The notes under the pieces were generated by a model. That model saw nothing but the letters and a program-made list of their open reading frames with translations, ran no database searches and was not told where the DNA came from. From contig JAUHWL010000018.1 in assembly GCA_030424545.1 (NCBI GenBank), positions 1-55,035 on the forward strand: a stretch of DNA of 55,035 nucleotides, read 5' to 3'. Origin of the DNA: Bacteroidia bacterium (lineage in GTDB: Bacteria; Bacteroidota; Bacteroidia; Flavobacteriales; Schleiferiaceae). Below, in pieces: positions 16,008-25,332 of the stretch (position 1 is its first letter; each line of letters starts with the position of its first letter). Both the position numbers and the translations under genes were made by a program.

Positions 16008-17247
16008 AGGCATCCATCTTTAAGAAAATAAAGAGCAAAATAGTAAAGCCCCAAAGTGACGAGCCACCATAACTAAAAAACGGAAGTGGGATTCCTATAA
16101 CAGGAGCTAGACCAATGGTCATGGCAATATTGATGGCTACATGCAAAAACAAGACACTCGCCACACAATAGCCATAGATGCGCGCAAAATTACTTTTCTG
16201 CCGCTCGGCCAAAACCACAATGCGCAATAGCAATACCACAAAGAGAATTACTACCGTGCTAGTACCTAAGAAGCCCCATTCTTCCCCAATGGTGCAAAAA
16301 ATATAATCTGTGCTTTGCTCAGGCACGAAATCAAATTTGGTTTGCGTGCCTTTTAGAAAACCTTTTCCGGTTACTCCGCCAGAGCCAATGGCAATTAAAG
16401 ATTGTCTGGTATTATAGCCAGCGCCACTTGGGTCATCTTCCATCCCCAACAAAATTTTAAACCTGCTTTGATGATGTGGAGCCAGCACATTATCAAAAAT
16501 ATAACCCACCACAAACGAGAAGATTACGCTAAGCACAAAAACCGATATGGCGGCATAAATGGCTTGTCTTTGTTTTCTAAGAAAATAAATGGCGACAATT
16601 AAAATACCTGCCAACACTCCAGCCAATATTAACTTAGGCACTAGCAGACTTAATATAAAAAGCACCATAAACCAAATGGCAAAAAAGATATAATATCCCG
16701 GTAAGCCTTCTCTATACATCACCAACACAAACGCACCATACACCAGCACAGAACCCATATCGGGCTGCAATGCAATAAAAAATGCGGGCAAAGCTAAAAT
16801 GCCAATCACCACAAACCTGTGGCTCCATTTTGCCATAGTAATTTGCGCGTGACTTAAATATTTGGCCACCAATAATGATGTTGTAAACTTGGCAAACTCA
16901 CTGGGCTGCAAACTAAAACCACCTATGGCAAACCAAGATTTTGCGCCCGAAACTTCTTTCCCGAAAATTAACACCCCAACAAGCATTAAAATCATAACAA
17001 TGTAAACAGGCAAGGCTAACTTTTCGAATAGTCGCCCATCTGTAAAAAGCAATACAATAATGATAAGTAAAGAACCACCAATCCACATTAGTTGCTTGCC
17101 ATACTTCTGGGTAGTATCAAAAATGCTGGGTTGCTCTTCGTTAAAAACGGCCGCATAAATATTAAACCAACCCATAAAAACAAGTAGCGCAAACAGGCCA
17201 ATGGTTAACCAGTCTATGTTAGAAAATATGCCGTGTTCTTGTCTCAA
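15988..17247 (-). CDS. rodA: Rod-shape SEDS glycosyltransferase RodA
   Basis: 419 residues, about ten membrane segments. It carries SEDS family signatures: GGFSLQPSEFAKF, GEEWGFLGT, and the C-terminal PLPFFSYGGSSL. RodA polymerises lipid II into glycan strands during elongation, paired with PBP2. Its start overlaps the mrdA stop by 4 bases (ATGA type), fitting stoichiometric coupling. Last gene of the mre operon. Confidence 0.96.
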   Translation of the reverse strand: MRQEHGIFSNIDWLTIGLFALLVFMGWFNIYAAVFNEEQPSIFDTTQKYGKQLMWIGGSLLIIIVLLFTDGRLFEKLALPVYIVMILMLVGVLIFGKEVSGAKSWFAIGGFSLQPSEFAKFTTSLLVAKYLSHAQITMAKWSHRFVVIGILALPAFFIALQPDMGSVLVYGAFVLVMYREGLPGYYIFFAIWFMVLFILSLLVPKLILAGVLAGILIVAIYFLRKQRQAIYAAISVFVLSVIFSFVVGYIFDNVLAPHHQSRFKILLGMEDDPSGAGYNTRQSLIAIGSGGVTGKGFLKGTQTKFDFVPEQSTDYIFCTIGEEWGFLGTSTVVILFVVLLLRIVVLAERQKSNFARIYGYCVASVLFLHVAINIAMTIGLAPVIGIPLPFFSYGGSSLWGFTILLFIFLKMDAFRWQIL

Positions 17248-19097
17248 AAGTTAGGGATAAATAAAGTGTCTGTTTTATATTTTTCCATCAATTGCTTTTT
17301 GTATTCCTCATACAAAACGCCTTCGTACATTCTTTTTTCTATGTGCGGGCGGGTAACCGTATCGTTAATGTATTGCTCCATCATAAGGCTGGCAATTGGC
17401 GCTGCCCATCTAGAGCCCCAATACCCATTTTCTACAATTATAGCGATGGCAATTTTAGGATCGTCTTTTGGGGCAAATGCCAAAAATATAGAATGGTCTT
17501 GCCCATGCGGATTTTCTGCCGTTCCGGTTTTGCCACACATAGGCAAGCCTTCAAGCCGAGAGTATCTGGCGGTACCACTTTCAAATACCATGTGCATGCC
17601 TTCAACTACCGGCTCAAAATATTTTTTATCAATAGTGGTATACCTTTTCTTGGTAAGGTTGCTATCTGTAATGGGCTTGCCATCAATCATTTTAACAATG
17701 TGTGGCGTAATGTAATACCCACGGTTGGCAATTACGGCCGATAAATTGGCCAGCTGTATTGGTGTTACCAAAAGCTCTCCCTGCCCAATACCCAACGATA
17801 TTACATTTAAGGCGCGTACATTTTTATTTCCATAATGACGTTCATAATAATTGGCATCTGGCACCAATCCTTTACGCCCGGTGGGTAAATCATTATTTAA
17901 AAATTTACCTAAGCCGAAGCTTTTTACGTGATTGCTCCAGGCATCTACGCCTTCTCTGCCAGTTGGATATTTTTCTACAATTTTTTTAAAAACAGAGCAG
18001 TAATAATTGTTGCATGATTTAGAAATTGACCTCAACAAAGAGAAACTACCACCACCGCAATGGCAGGCTACATGTAAGCGGCCTGCCCGAAAACCATGAT
18101 TACAGGTAAACGATGTCTGCTCGGTAATTACACCCTCTTGCAAACCAATAAGTGCATTTACCAGTTTAAACGGACTTCCGGGAGGATATTCGGCCAATAT
18201 GGCTCTATCATACAATGGCTTGTTTAGCGAATCTGCATCAAGCAAATTGTAGTTTTTTGAACGTTCTCTACCAACGAGTAAATTGGGGTCATAGCTTGGG
18301 CTGGTTACCAAAGCCAAAATTTCTCCTGAGCTAGGTTCTATGGCAACTACGCTTCCGCGCTTGCCGTGCATTAAATATTCTCCGTATTTCTGTAGTTCTA
18401 AATCAATAGAGCTGTTTACATCAAACCCCGGAACAGCCAGCGTATCATACCTTCCGTTTAAAAAAGAACCTTTTTCACGATTGTGATTATCAACCATAAC
18501 GTACTTAATACCTCCGCTACCTTTCAGCACGTCCTCGTAACTTTTGTCTATTCCGGCTTTACCCACTAAATCGCCCATTTGGTACGTTGGGTTTTGCAGA
18601 ATAAAGTTTGTATTTACCTCGCCAATAAAGCCAAGCACGTTGGCTGCACTTTTTTCTGGGTAATTTCTAATTAATCTTTTTTGGGTATAAAAGCCTTGGT
18701 ATTTGTACAGTTTGCCTTGCATCTTCGCGTAATCTTGGCGCGAAATCATTTTGTAAAACAAGGTTGGCTTGTAGTACGAGTATTTTTTTGCCTTGTTGAT
18801 TCTAGCAATTAAATCTTCTTTTTCTATTTGCAGCAATTGGCAAAACGAGTTTGTATCTAAATCTACAATTTGACGGGGCACAACCATAAGGTCGTACACA
18901 ATTTGGTTGGCTACTAATAGCTTTCCGTTTCTATCAAAAATATATCCTCTAGGTGCATACTGTGGCATTCTGCGGGTTGCATTGTTTTCAGCCGCAATTT
19001 TATATCCGTCATCTAAAACCTGAATATTGAACAGGCGAATCAAGAATATGATGCCCAGCGCAATAAAGAAAAAGTAAAAAAGATACTTTCGGTTCAT
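17244..19097 (-). CDS. mrdA: Penicillin-binding protein 2 (elongation transpeptidase)
   Basis: 617 residues: one N-terminal membrane anchor (YLFYFFFIALGIIFLIRLF), a PBP dimerisation region, then the transpeptidase domain. Catalytic motifs are S308-PF-K311 in PPGSPFKLVNAL, S361-C-N363, and K523-TGT. It cross-links the glycan made by RodA. It overlaps mreD by 4 bases upstream and rodA by 4 bases downstream. Length is normal for class B PBP2. Confidence 0.96.
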   Translation of the reverse strand: MNRKYLFYFFFIALGIIFLIRLFNIQVLDDGYKIAAENNATRRMPQYAPRGYIFDRNGKLLVANQIVYDLMVVPRQIVDLDTNSFCQLLQIEKEDLIARINKAKKYSYYKPTLFYKMISRQDYAKMQGKLYKYQGFYTQKRLIRNYPEKSAANVLGFIGEVNTNFILQNPTYQMGDLVGKAGIDKSYEDVLKGSGGIKYVMVDNHNREKGSFLNGRYDTLAVPGFDVNSSIDLELQKYGEYLMHGKRGSVVAIEPSSGEILALVTSPSYDPNLLVGRERSKNYNLLDADSLNKPLYDRAILAEYPPGSPFKLVNALIGLQEGVITEQTSFTCNHGFRAGRLHVACHCGGGSFSLLRSISKSCNNYYCSVFKKIVEKYPTGREGVDAWSNHVKSFGLGKFLNNDLPTGRKGLVPDANYYERHYGNKNVRALNVISLGIGQGELLVTPIQLANLSAVIANRGYYITPHIVKMIDGKPITDSNLTKKRYTTIDKKYFEPVVEGMHMVFESGTARYSRLEGLPMCGKTGTAENPHGQDHSIFLAFAPKDDPKIAIAIIVENGYWGSRWAAPIASLMMEQYINDTVTRPHIEKRMYEGVLYEEYKKQLMEKYKTDTLFIPNF

Positions 19098-19600
19098 TCT
19101 GTCTTTCTATAAACTAAAATTTGCGCGAGATAGATTAAGAATAACGTAAACAATCCTGATAAAAATGTGCGTTGTACAACTTGCCACATGTCTCGCCAAG
19201 CAAATGCTTCTAAGGTAAACAGCCAAAAATGATGCACAAATACAACAATACTGGCCAACACCATAAACCTAACCTGGCCAAGGGTAAGGATGTTCATCCT
19301 GCTAATTTCTAAATTGGCCGGACCTGCCATCAACCGAAATAAAAACGGCCTAATGAATGCGATTAACACTGTTGCCGAAGCGTGTAAAGCACCAGACCCT
19401 TCGAAAACATCTATGCTAAAACCAAGCAAAAACCCAATGATGAGCAGTAGGTTCCTGTTCATATTGGCGGGTAGCATAAGTATAAATATCACGTACAAAT
19501 ACGGATTCATATAGCCCGCAAATTCTACGTTGTTTAGCACAAGAACTTGCAGAGCTACCAGCATCACAAACTGAAAAATGTATTTAAGCCAGGTAATCAT
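19094..19600 (-). CDS. mreD: Rod-shape protein MreD
   Basis: 168 residues, five or so hydrophobic helices, weakly conserved as usual for MreD. Identified by size, topology (PYLYVIFILMLP; LLIIGFLLGFSIDVFEGS) and position between mreC and mrdA, overlapping both by 4 bases. It works with MreC to position or activate the elongation enzymes. Confidence 0.88.
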   Translation of the reverse strand: MITWLKYIFQFVMLVALQVLVLNNVEFAGYMNPYLYVIFILMLPANMNRNLLLIIGFLLGFSIDVFEGSGALHASATVLIAFIRPFLFRLMAGPANLEISRMNILTLGQVRFMVLASIVVFVHHFWLFTLEAFAWRDMWQVVQRTFLSGLFTLFLIYLAQILVYRKTE

Positions 19601-20424
19601 TCTGCTATTTCTTGTTCTAAATTTTGCTGTTCTATTTTCAGCACATTATCAATCACATAAACAAAATCTAGAAATGAAAAATCTACCCCTAGGTTTAAGT
19701 TAATGCTATATGTTTGGTCTTCTTGATTTAATGTAAAATCTTTTACCGTTCCTAAAAATAAGTTAGATGGAAACGCTAACGATCTTGAATCTGTAACCAA
19801 CGTATCGCCCACTACAAATTCTGCTTCTCGGGGGATATCACTGAGCTGGGCAGTTCTATGATTTTTGCCATCCCAACTTAAGGAGCCAAAATGCTTGTTG
19901 TTTTTAAAGCTTGCGCTAAGCAAACTCCTACTGTGCACCAAAGGCAACACCGATGCAAAATGTGGCGATACTTTTTTAACCACGCCAATAACTCCGCTTG
20001 CCGAGGTAACAGCCATATCTGGTTTTATACCGTGCCGACTGCCTTTATTTATGGTGATGTAGTTGTTGTGCTTGGTAAACGAACTATTTATAACCCTTGC
20101 TTCTATGTAAGAATACTGTTGCGTAAATAAAGAGTCTATGATTGTATCTTTTTTTGCCACCAAACTAAAGTAGGCGTCTTTGTTGGCGCTTCTTAAGTTG
20201 GCATTTTCTCTTGCTAAGCTTTCGTTAATCTCGGCTAGATTTAAGTAGTTGTCTATGTTTTTATATACACTCATTACCCTACCGCTCCACTCGGCATTTA
20301 ACGAATAAAATGCGCTAGACTGGTAAATTTGTGTATTAAAAATAATAGACAAAGCCGTTACCTGCAAAAGCAAGAACAGGATGGCGGTGTTATACCTCAC
20401 CAAGAAAAGGATGAGTTTCCGCAT
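19597..20424 (-). CDS. mreC: Rod-shape protein MreC
   Basis: 275 residues: N-terminal membrane segment (about 8-30), a helical coiled-coil region (LAEINESLARENANLRSANK), then a periplasmic beta-rich domain with the family signature KGSRHGIKPDMAV and GVIGVV near 133-152. Links the cytoplasmic MreB filament to PBP2/RodA. Overlaps mreD by 4 bases and lies 14 bases after mreB. Confidence 0.94.
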   Translation of the reverse strand: MRKLILFLVRYNTAILFLLLQVTALSIIFNTQIYQSSAFYSLNAEWSGRVMSVYKNIDNYLNLAEINESLARENANLRSANKDAYFSLVAKKDTIIDSLFTQQYSYIEARVINSSFTKHNNYITINKGSRHGIKPDMAVTSASGVIGVVKKVSPHFASVLPLVHSRSLLSASFKNNKHFGSLSWDGKNHRTAQLSDIPREAEFVVGDTLVTDSRSLAFPSNLFLGTVKDFTLNQEDQTYSINLNLGVDFSFLDFVYVIDNVLKIEQQNLEQEIAE

Positions 20425-20438
20425 CTAATTTTTCAGGT

Positions 20439-21467
20439 TTAACGCTCTAATAAAGCGCGATATTTCTCTATATTTTTTAGTGCTATTCCAGTACCACGAA
20501 CCACGGCTCGCAAAGGATCTTCTGCTACGTAAACCGGTAAATCTGTTTTCATAGATATACGCTTGTCTAACCCTCTAAGCATACTACCTCCACCGGCCAT
20601 ATAAATACCGCTGTTGTAAATATCAGCCGCAAGTTCTGGTGGCGTATTGGCCAATGTTTCCATTATGGCATCTTCTATTCTAAGAATTGATTTCTCTAAC
20701 GCTCTGGCAATTTCTGTATAGGTAACCGAAATTTCTTTTGGCTTACCGGTTAACAAATCTCTACCCTGAACTTTATAATCCTCAGGTGGAGATGTTAAAT
20801 CGTCTAAGGCAGCGCCTACTTCTATTTTAATGAGCTCTGCTGTACGTTCACCAACATACAAATTGTGCTGAGAGCGCATGTAGTAAATAATATCATTGGT
20901 AAATACATCTCCTGCAACTTTTATGCTTTTGTCACAAACAATACCGCCCAATGCAAGTACCGCAATTTCTGTAGTACCACCACCTATATCAATAATCATG
21001 TTTCCTTTAGGCTCTAGCACATCTACACCAATACCAATTGCTGCGGCCATTGGTTCATAAATTAAGAACACCTCTTTTGCGTTGGCGTGTTCTGCGCTAT
21101 CTCTTACGGCTCTTTTTTCTACTTCTGTAATGCCCGATGGAATACAAATTACCATTTTTAATGATGGAGGAAAGATGCGTTTTTTAAGTGCCGGAATGCT
21201 TTTAATCATTTCGCGAATCATGTGTTCGCTAGCTTCAAAATCGGCAATTACACCGTCTTTTAACGGACGAATAGTTTTTATATTCTCATGTGTTTTACCA
21301 TGCATTTGCCGTGCCTCTTGCCCAACGGCTATAATTTTATTGCTGCTTCTGTTAATAGCAACTATACTTGGTGCATCTACAACCACTTTATCTCTATGGA
21401 TGATAAGTGTGTTTGCCGTGCCAAGGTCAATGGCTATTTCTTCTGTAAATATGTCAAAAAATCCCAT
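20439..21467 (-). CDS. mreB: Actin-like rod-shape protein MreB
   Basis: 342 residues from the ATG at 21467 (MGFFDIFTEEIAIDLGTANT); the frame upstream only fills the gap to purH. Actin-family ATP-binding motifs are present: AIDLGTANTLI, MIIDIGGGTTEIAV and GGGSMLRGLD. It forms membrane-bound filaments guiding side-wall synthesis. It starts 18 bases after the purH stop, so the mre genes probably share the purH promoter. Confidence 0.96.
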   Translation of the reverse strand: MGFFDIFTEEIAIDLGTANTLIIHRDKVVVDAPSIVAINRSSNKIIAVGQEARQMHGKTHENIKTIRPLKDGVIADFEASEHMIREMIKSIPALKKRIFPPSLKMVICIPSGITEVEKRAVRDSAEHANAKEVFLIYEPMAAAIGIGVDVLEPKGNMIIDIGGGTTEIAVLALGGIVCDKSIKVAGDVFTNDIIYYMRSQHNLYVGERTAELIKIEVGAALDDLTSPPEDYKVQGRDLLTGKPKEISVTYTEIARALEKSILRIEDAIMETLANTPPELAADIYNSGIYMAGGGSMLRGLDKRISMKTDLPVYVAEDPLRAVVRGTGIALKNIEKYRALLER

Positions 21468-21485
21468 GCTGGTGAATGTACACAA

Positions 21486-23006
21486 TTAGTGTTTAAAATG
21501 TCTTGTTCCTGTTAAAACCATACGCATACCATTGGCATCGCAATAGTCTACGGTATCTTTATCTTTAATAGAGCCACCTGGCTGTATTACGGTATCTATT
21601 CCTTCTTTGTGTGCAATTTCTACGCAATCTGCAAAAGGAAAAAATGCATCAGATGCCATAACGGCACCGTTTAAATCAAAATTAAAATTCTTTGCTTTTG
21701 CAATGGCTTGCTCTAATGCATCTACGCGAGATGTTTGGCCTGTACCGCTGGCCAAAAGTTGTTTGTTTTTGGCCAATATTATGGTATTGCTTTTTGTGTG
21801 TTTACACAATTTAGATGCAAAGAGTAAATCTTCTATTTCTTGTGCCGATGGAGCCAACTTTGTAGCAACGGTTAAACCTTCTTTTGTGTCTAGTTTATGA
21901 TCGGCATCTTGCACCAGCACACCGTTTAACACGGTTCTTACTGTCGTTTTTTGTGGGGTATAAGATTTCAATTGTAAAAGCACGCGGTTTTTCTTAGACG
22001 ATAAAATCGCTAAGGCTTCTTCCTCAAAATCGGGCGCGATTACTACCTCACAAAAAATCTTATTTATTTCTGTTGCTGTGGCTACATCAACAGTTCTGTT
22101 TAATGCAATTACGCCACCAAATGCACTTTTTGGATCTGCAGCAAGGGCATCATGCCAAGCTTGAAGCAATGTACTTCTGGTTGCCAAGCCGCACGCATTG
22201 TTGTGCTTAATTACCGCAACGGTGGTTTCATCAAAATCTGCCAATAAATTTACAGCGGCATCAACATCCAACAAGTTGTTGTATGATAATTCTTTGCCGT
22301 GTAGCTGGGTAATGATCTCGTCTAAATTGCCAAAAAAAGCGCCTTTCTGATGCGGGTTTTCGCCATAGCGCAATTCTCTTTTATCTAAAATGCTGTGTTT
22401 AAAATCTAGGCTATCCGGACTAAAATATTTAAATATAGCCGTATCGTAATGGCTAGAAACATTAAAGGCCAAGGCGGCAAACTTTTTACGTTCTGCCAAT
22501 GTGGTTTCTCCGTTGCTGTTTTCTAAAATTTCTAACGCATCGGCATATGCGTTTCGTGTGGGTAAAATCCAAACGTCATTAAAGTTCTTAGCTGCCGCAC
22601 GTATCAATGAAATTCCGCCAATATCAATTTTCTCTATTATATCTTCTTGGTTTGCACCAGAAGCTACAGTGTCTTCAAACGGGTATAAATCAACCACCAC
22701 CAAATCTAAGTGAGGTATTTCATATTTCTCCATTTGCGCAACATCATCTGCTAAACCTCTACGGCCTAGAATACCGCCAAAAACTTTTGGGTGAAGTGTT
22801 TTTACTCGTCCACCTAAAATGGATGGGTAGCTGGTTACATCCTCAACTGGAATTACAGGGATGCCCAAATCTTCAATAAATTTCTGTGTACCTCCGGTGC
22901 TATAAAGCGTAACATTTAATTGGTGTAGCTTTTCAATAATGGGTTGTAAACCATCTTTATGAAATACAGAAATAAGCGCAGAGCTTAGGCGTTTTTTATC
23001 GGCCAT
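21486..23006 (-). CDS. purH: Bifunctional AICAR formyltransferase / IMP cyclohydrolase PurH
   Basis: 506 residues from the ATG at 23006 (MADKKRLSSALISVFHKDG); the longer frame upstream runs through the promoter. The N-terminal MGS-like cyclohydrolase domain (STGGTQKFIED; VDLYPF) is followed by the formyltransferase domain with KHNNACGLAT, SDAFFPFADC and QPGGSIKD. It catalyses the last two steps of IMP synthesis. Placing purH ahead of mreBCD is an arrangement I associate with Bacteroidota. Confidence 0.96.
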   Translation of the reverse strand: MADKKRLSSALISVFHKDGLQPIIEKLHQLNVTLYSTGGTQKFIEDLGIPVIPVEDVTSYPSILGGRVKTLHPKVFGGILGRRGLADDVAQMEKYEIPHLDLVVVDLYPFEDTVASGANQEDIIEKIDIGGISLIRAAAKNFNDVWILPTRNAYADALEILENSNGETTLAERKKFAALAFNVSSHYDTAIFKYFSPDSLDFKHSILDKRELRYGENPHQKGAFFGNLDEIITQLHGKELSYNNLLDVDAAVNLLADFDETTVAVIKHNNACGLATRSTLLQAWHDALAADPKSAFGGVIALNRTVDVATATEINKIFCEVVIAPDFEEEALAILSSKKNRVLLQLKSYTPQKTTVRTVLNGVLVQDADHKLDTKEGLTVATKLAPSAQEIEDLLFASKLCKHTKSNTIILAKNKQLLASGTGQTSRVDALEQAIAKAKNFNFDLNGAVMASDAFFPFADCVEIAHKEGIDTVIQPGGSIKDKDTVDYCDANGMRMVLTGTRHFKH

Positions 23007-23038
23007 TTTTAAACAGGAAATGAAGAATAATAAGCGGG

Positions 23039-23069
23039 CGAATCTAAGAAATTTGAAGGTGTTATTCAA
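23039..23069 (-). promoter_or_regulatory. Promoter TTG-N20-TAGATTCG before purH-mre operon
   Basis: On the minus strand TTG (23069-23067) is followed after 20 bases by TAGATTCG (23046-23039), 32 bases before the purH ATG. It probably drives the whole purH-mreBCD-mrdA-rodA run, since no gap inside that run exceeds 18 bases. Confidence 0.45.
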
Positions 23070-23112
23070 CGTAAAATTTAACTAAAATAAGTGTGCTTCA
23101 ATAATTGCTGAT

Positions 23113-23120
23113 TATATTCG
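23113..23120 (+). promoter_or_regulatory. -7 box TATATTCG before ABC permease gene
   Basis: TATATTCG 27 bases before the ATG at 23148; no clear -33 TTTG. Divergent from the purH promoter within the same gap. Confidence 0.45.
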
Positions 23121-23147
23121 CCATACATTTATACCCAAATCTCTTTT

Positions 23148-24392
23148 ATGCTCATTTTTAACCAGTTAAGCGAGAGTTTTAAATTTGCCGTTCACGCTTT
23201 AAAGAATAATGGATTACGCACATTTTTATCTTTACTGGGTATAACAATTGGCATTTTTGCCATCATTTTTATTTACTCGGTTGTAGATTCTTTCGAGAAA
23301 AATATTCGCTCTAGCGTAAATCAACTTGGAGACAATGTTTTGTACATCCAAAAATGGCCATTTGGAGGGGGAGGAGATTTTAAATGGTGGAAGTACTTAA
23401 ATAGGCCCGAACCCATACCTGAAGATGCCGAAAAACTGAGCAAAAGATCTAAAAAAGCAGAACATATTGTTTTTGTTTTTGCCACCAAGGCCACGGCAAG
23501 TTTCAGAAACAACAAAGCAGAAAACATAGATTTATTAGGCGGCACATATGGGTATGCCCAAGTATGGAATTTCACTTTGGCCGAGGGTAGGTATTTTACA
23601 GAATCTGAATCGAAGAGCGGAAAGCCCTATTGCATAATTGGTGCTGATGTTGCTCAAGCACTTTTCCCAAACAAAAGCCCTTTGGGCGAACGTATTAAAG
23701 TAAAAGGACGAAAACTAAACGTGATTGGCGTTTTTGGAAAAACGGGCAAAAGCCTTGTGGGCCAGAACTATGACGAGATGGTACATGTACCTTCTGCTTT
23801 TCTACAAAAAATATTAAACCCAAAAAACACACAAGGAAATGCCGTAATGGCTAAAGCCAAAGAAGGGGTGAGTTTGGATGAACTAAAAGACGAAATACGT
23901 GGGCATATGCGTGCGTTGCACAGATTAAAGCCCAAAATAGAAGATGATTTTTCGCTGAATGAAATTTCTATGCTTTCGCAAAGTTTAGACAGTTTGTTTA
24001 CAGCATTGGGCCTAGCAGGAACGTTTATTGGCAGCTTTTCTATACTTGTTGGTGGGTTTGGTATTGCCAACATCATGTTTGTAAGCGTTAAAGAAAGAAC
24101 CACCGAAATTGGTATACAAAAAGCACTGGGTGCTAAAAGTCGTTTTATACTTATTCAGTTTTTAACTGAGAGTATTATTCTTTGCGCCATTGGCGGTGTG
24201 CTGGGTTTGGGGCTCGTTTTTGTACTCACTTACGTGATTGCACAAGCCCTAGATTTTGAAATTTTTTTAAGCGTATCTAACGCCTTACTTGGCATAGGCC
24301 TTTCGGTAACCATCGGAATAATTTCAGGGTTTATTCCGGCCTACATAGGTAGCAAAATGCAACCCGTTGTAGCAATACAATCAAGACAATAA
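23148..24392 (+). CDS. MacB/FtsX-type ABC transporter permease
   Basis: 414 residues: N-terminal membrane helix (LRTFLSLLGITIGIFAIIFIYSV), a MacB_PCD-like periplasmic domain (about 45-260), then three helices of the FtsX domain, including the signature VKERTTEIGIQKALGAKSRFI. Such permeases move lipoproteins, peptides or drugs mechanically through the periplasm. No ATPase gene adjoins it, so its partner is elsewhere. It converges with the GAF gene, 13 bases away. Confidence 0.88.
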   Translation: MLIFNQLSESFKFAVHALKNNGLRTFLSLLGITIGIFAIIFIYSVVDSFEKNIRSSVNQLGDNVLYIQKWPFGGGGDFKWWKYLNRPEPIPEDAEKLSKRSKKAEHIVFVFATKATASFRNNKAENIDLLGGTYGYAQVWNFTLAEGRYFTESESKSGKPYCIIGADVAQALFPNKSPLGERIKVKGRKLNVIGVFGKTGKSLVGQNYDEMVHVPSAFLQKILNPKNTQGNAVMAKAKEGVSLDELKDEIRGHMRALHRLKPKIEDDFSLNEISMLSQSLDSLFTALGLAGTFIGSFSILVGGFGIANIMFVSVKERTTEIGIQKALGAKSRFILIQFLTESIILCAIGGVLGLGLVFVLTYVIAQALDFEIFLSVSNALLGIGLSVTIGIISGFIPAYIGSKMQPVVAIQSRQ

Positions 24393-24405
24393 GATTGTTA
24401 TGAAA

Positions 24406-24858
24406 CTAGATGTATTTAGCTACCAAAGCACAAATAGCCTTTAAAAACTCCTCATCATCTTTGGTAAATGGATTTGCGTGATGCGAATCAATATCTAATT
24501 GCCCAATTAACATTTCGTTCTTGTAAATGGGCTCTACAATCTCGGCTTTGGTTTGCACGCTGCAGGATAGATAATTCTCCTCTAACGATACATCTGGCAC
24601 AACAAACGTCTTCCCACTTTTGGCTACTTGCCCGCAAATACCTGTACCAAAAGCTATTTCATTATGTTCCGTTTTTTCACCAGCATACGGACCAATTTCT
24701 AAAACTTGCTTGGCGTTATTCATAAAATAAAAACCAACCCAATGATAATGCTCAACTTCATTTTCTAACAAATTGCAAACTTCTTGTAAAGCGCTTTTTT
24801 CTTTTTTAAGCAAGAGATTTTGCACGGAGTTATAAAGGCCTAAGAATTTTGTGTGCAT
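24406..24858 (-). CDS. GAF-domain protein, free methionine-(R)-sulfoxide reductase-like
   Basis: 150 residues, a single GAF domain with the fRMsr layout: HWVGFYFM, FGTGICGQVA, VVPDVSLEENYLSC and GQLDIDS. C75 and C99 are 24 apart, as are C94 and C118 of E. coli fRMsr (C118 is catalytic). The position of E. coli C84, ten residues before C75, is H65 here. The enzyme reduces free Met-R-sulfoxide; with one Cys missing the redox relay would have to use C75. It may instead only bind a ligand. Followed 6 bases on by the dgkA stop side, so the two form a small minus-strand operon. Confidence 0.8.
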   Translation of the reverse strand: MHTKFLGLYNSVQNLLLKKEKSALQEVCNLLENEVEHYHWVGFYFMNNAKQVLEIGPYAGEKTEHNEIAFGTGICGQVAKSGKTFVVPDVSLEENYLSCSVQTKAEIVEPIYKNEMLIGQLDIDSHHANPFTKDDEEFLKAICALVAKYI

Positions 24859-24864
24859 AAAAAA

Positions 24865-25212
24865 TTAGAATTTGGGAATAAAAATAATGAGCGCAATAAT
24901 AACAGAAATAATAGCAGAAAATAACACGGCAGCTGCCGCTACATCCTTTGCTTTTTTTATCAATTCATTTTTTTTCGGATGTACAGCATCACATAAATAT
25001 TCTAATGCAGAATTTAAAGCTTCGGCACTAAAAACCGCCCCTATGCATGCTAATAAAAACATCCACTCTGTTTGAGAAACACCAAAAAAGAACCCCAATC
25101 CAAGCACAATTAAACCAGCTACAGCATGCAACCGAGCATGCACTCCCTCACTAAAAAAACACCGTAAACCCGAAAATGCATGCTTAAAAGCATCGATCCT
25201 TTTTTTTAACAT
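24865..25212 (-). CDS. dgkA: DgkA-family lipid kinase (diacylglycerol/undecaprenol kinase)
   Basis: 115 residues with three membrane helices and the family signature EALNSALEYLCD near 64-75, where the Glu and Asn are catalytic. The early part ARLHAVAG is also conserved. It phosphorylates diacylglycerol or undecaprenol in the inner membrane; in this phylum either is possible. Upstream gene of the pair with the GAF protein; the 120-base gap to the T9SS cargo gene holds both divergent promoters but no strong box for this gene. Confidence 0.88.
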   Translation of the reverse strand: MLKKRIDAFKHAFSGLRCFFSEGVHARLHAVAGLIVLGLGFFFGVSQTEWMFLLACIGAVFSAEALNSALEYLCDAVHPKKNELIKKAKDVAAAAVLFSAIISVIIALIIFIPKF

Positions 25213-25332
25213 AATTACAATAAAATGTAGTTCGTAAAATAATACTTGTTATACCTAACTAATTCACATACTATAATTTCTTATTCTTATATATATTGCG
25301 CCCTTAATTACAAACTATAACACAACCCGTGC

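Noticed and set aside
21467-21486. purH next to mreBCD as an unusual arrangement
   Set aside because: I recall this order from other Bacteroidota, so it is regarded as ordinary.
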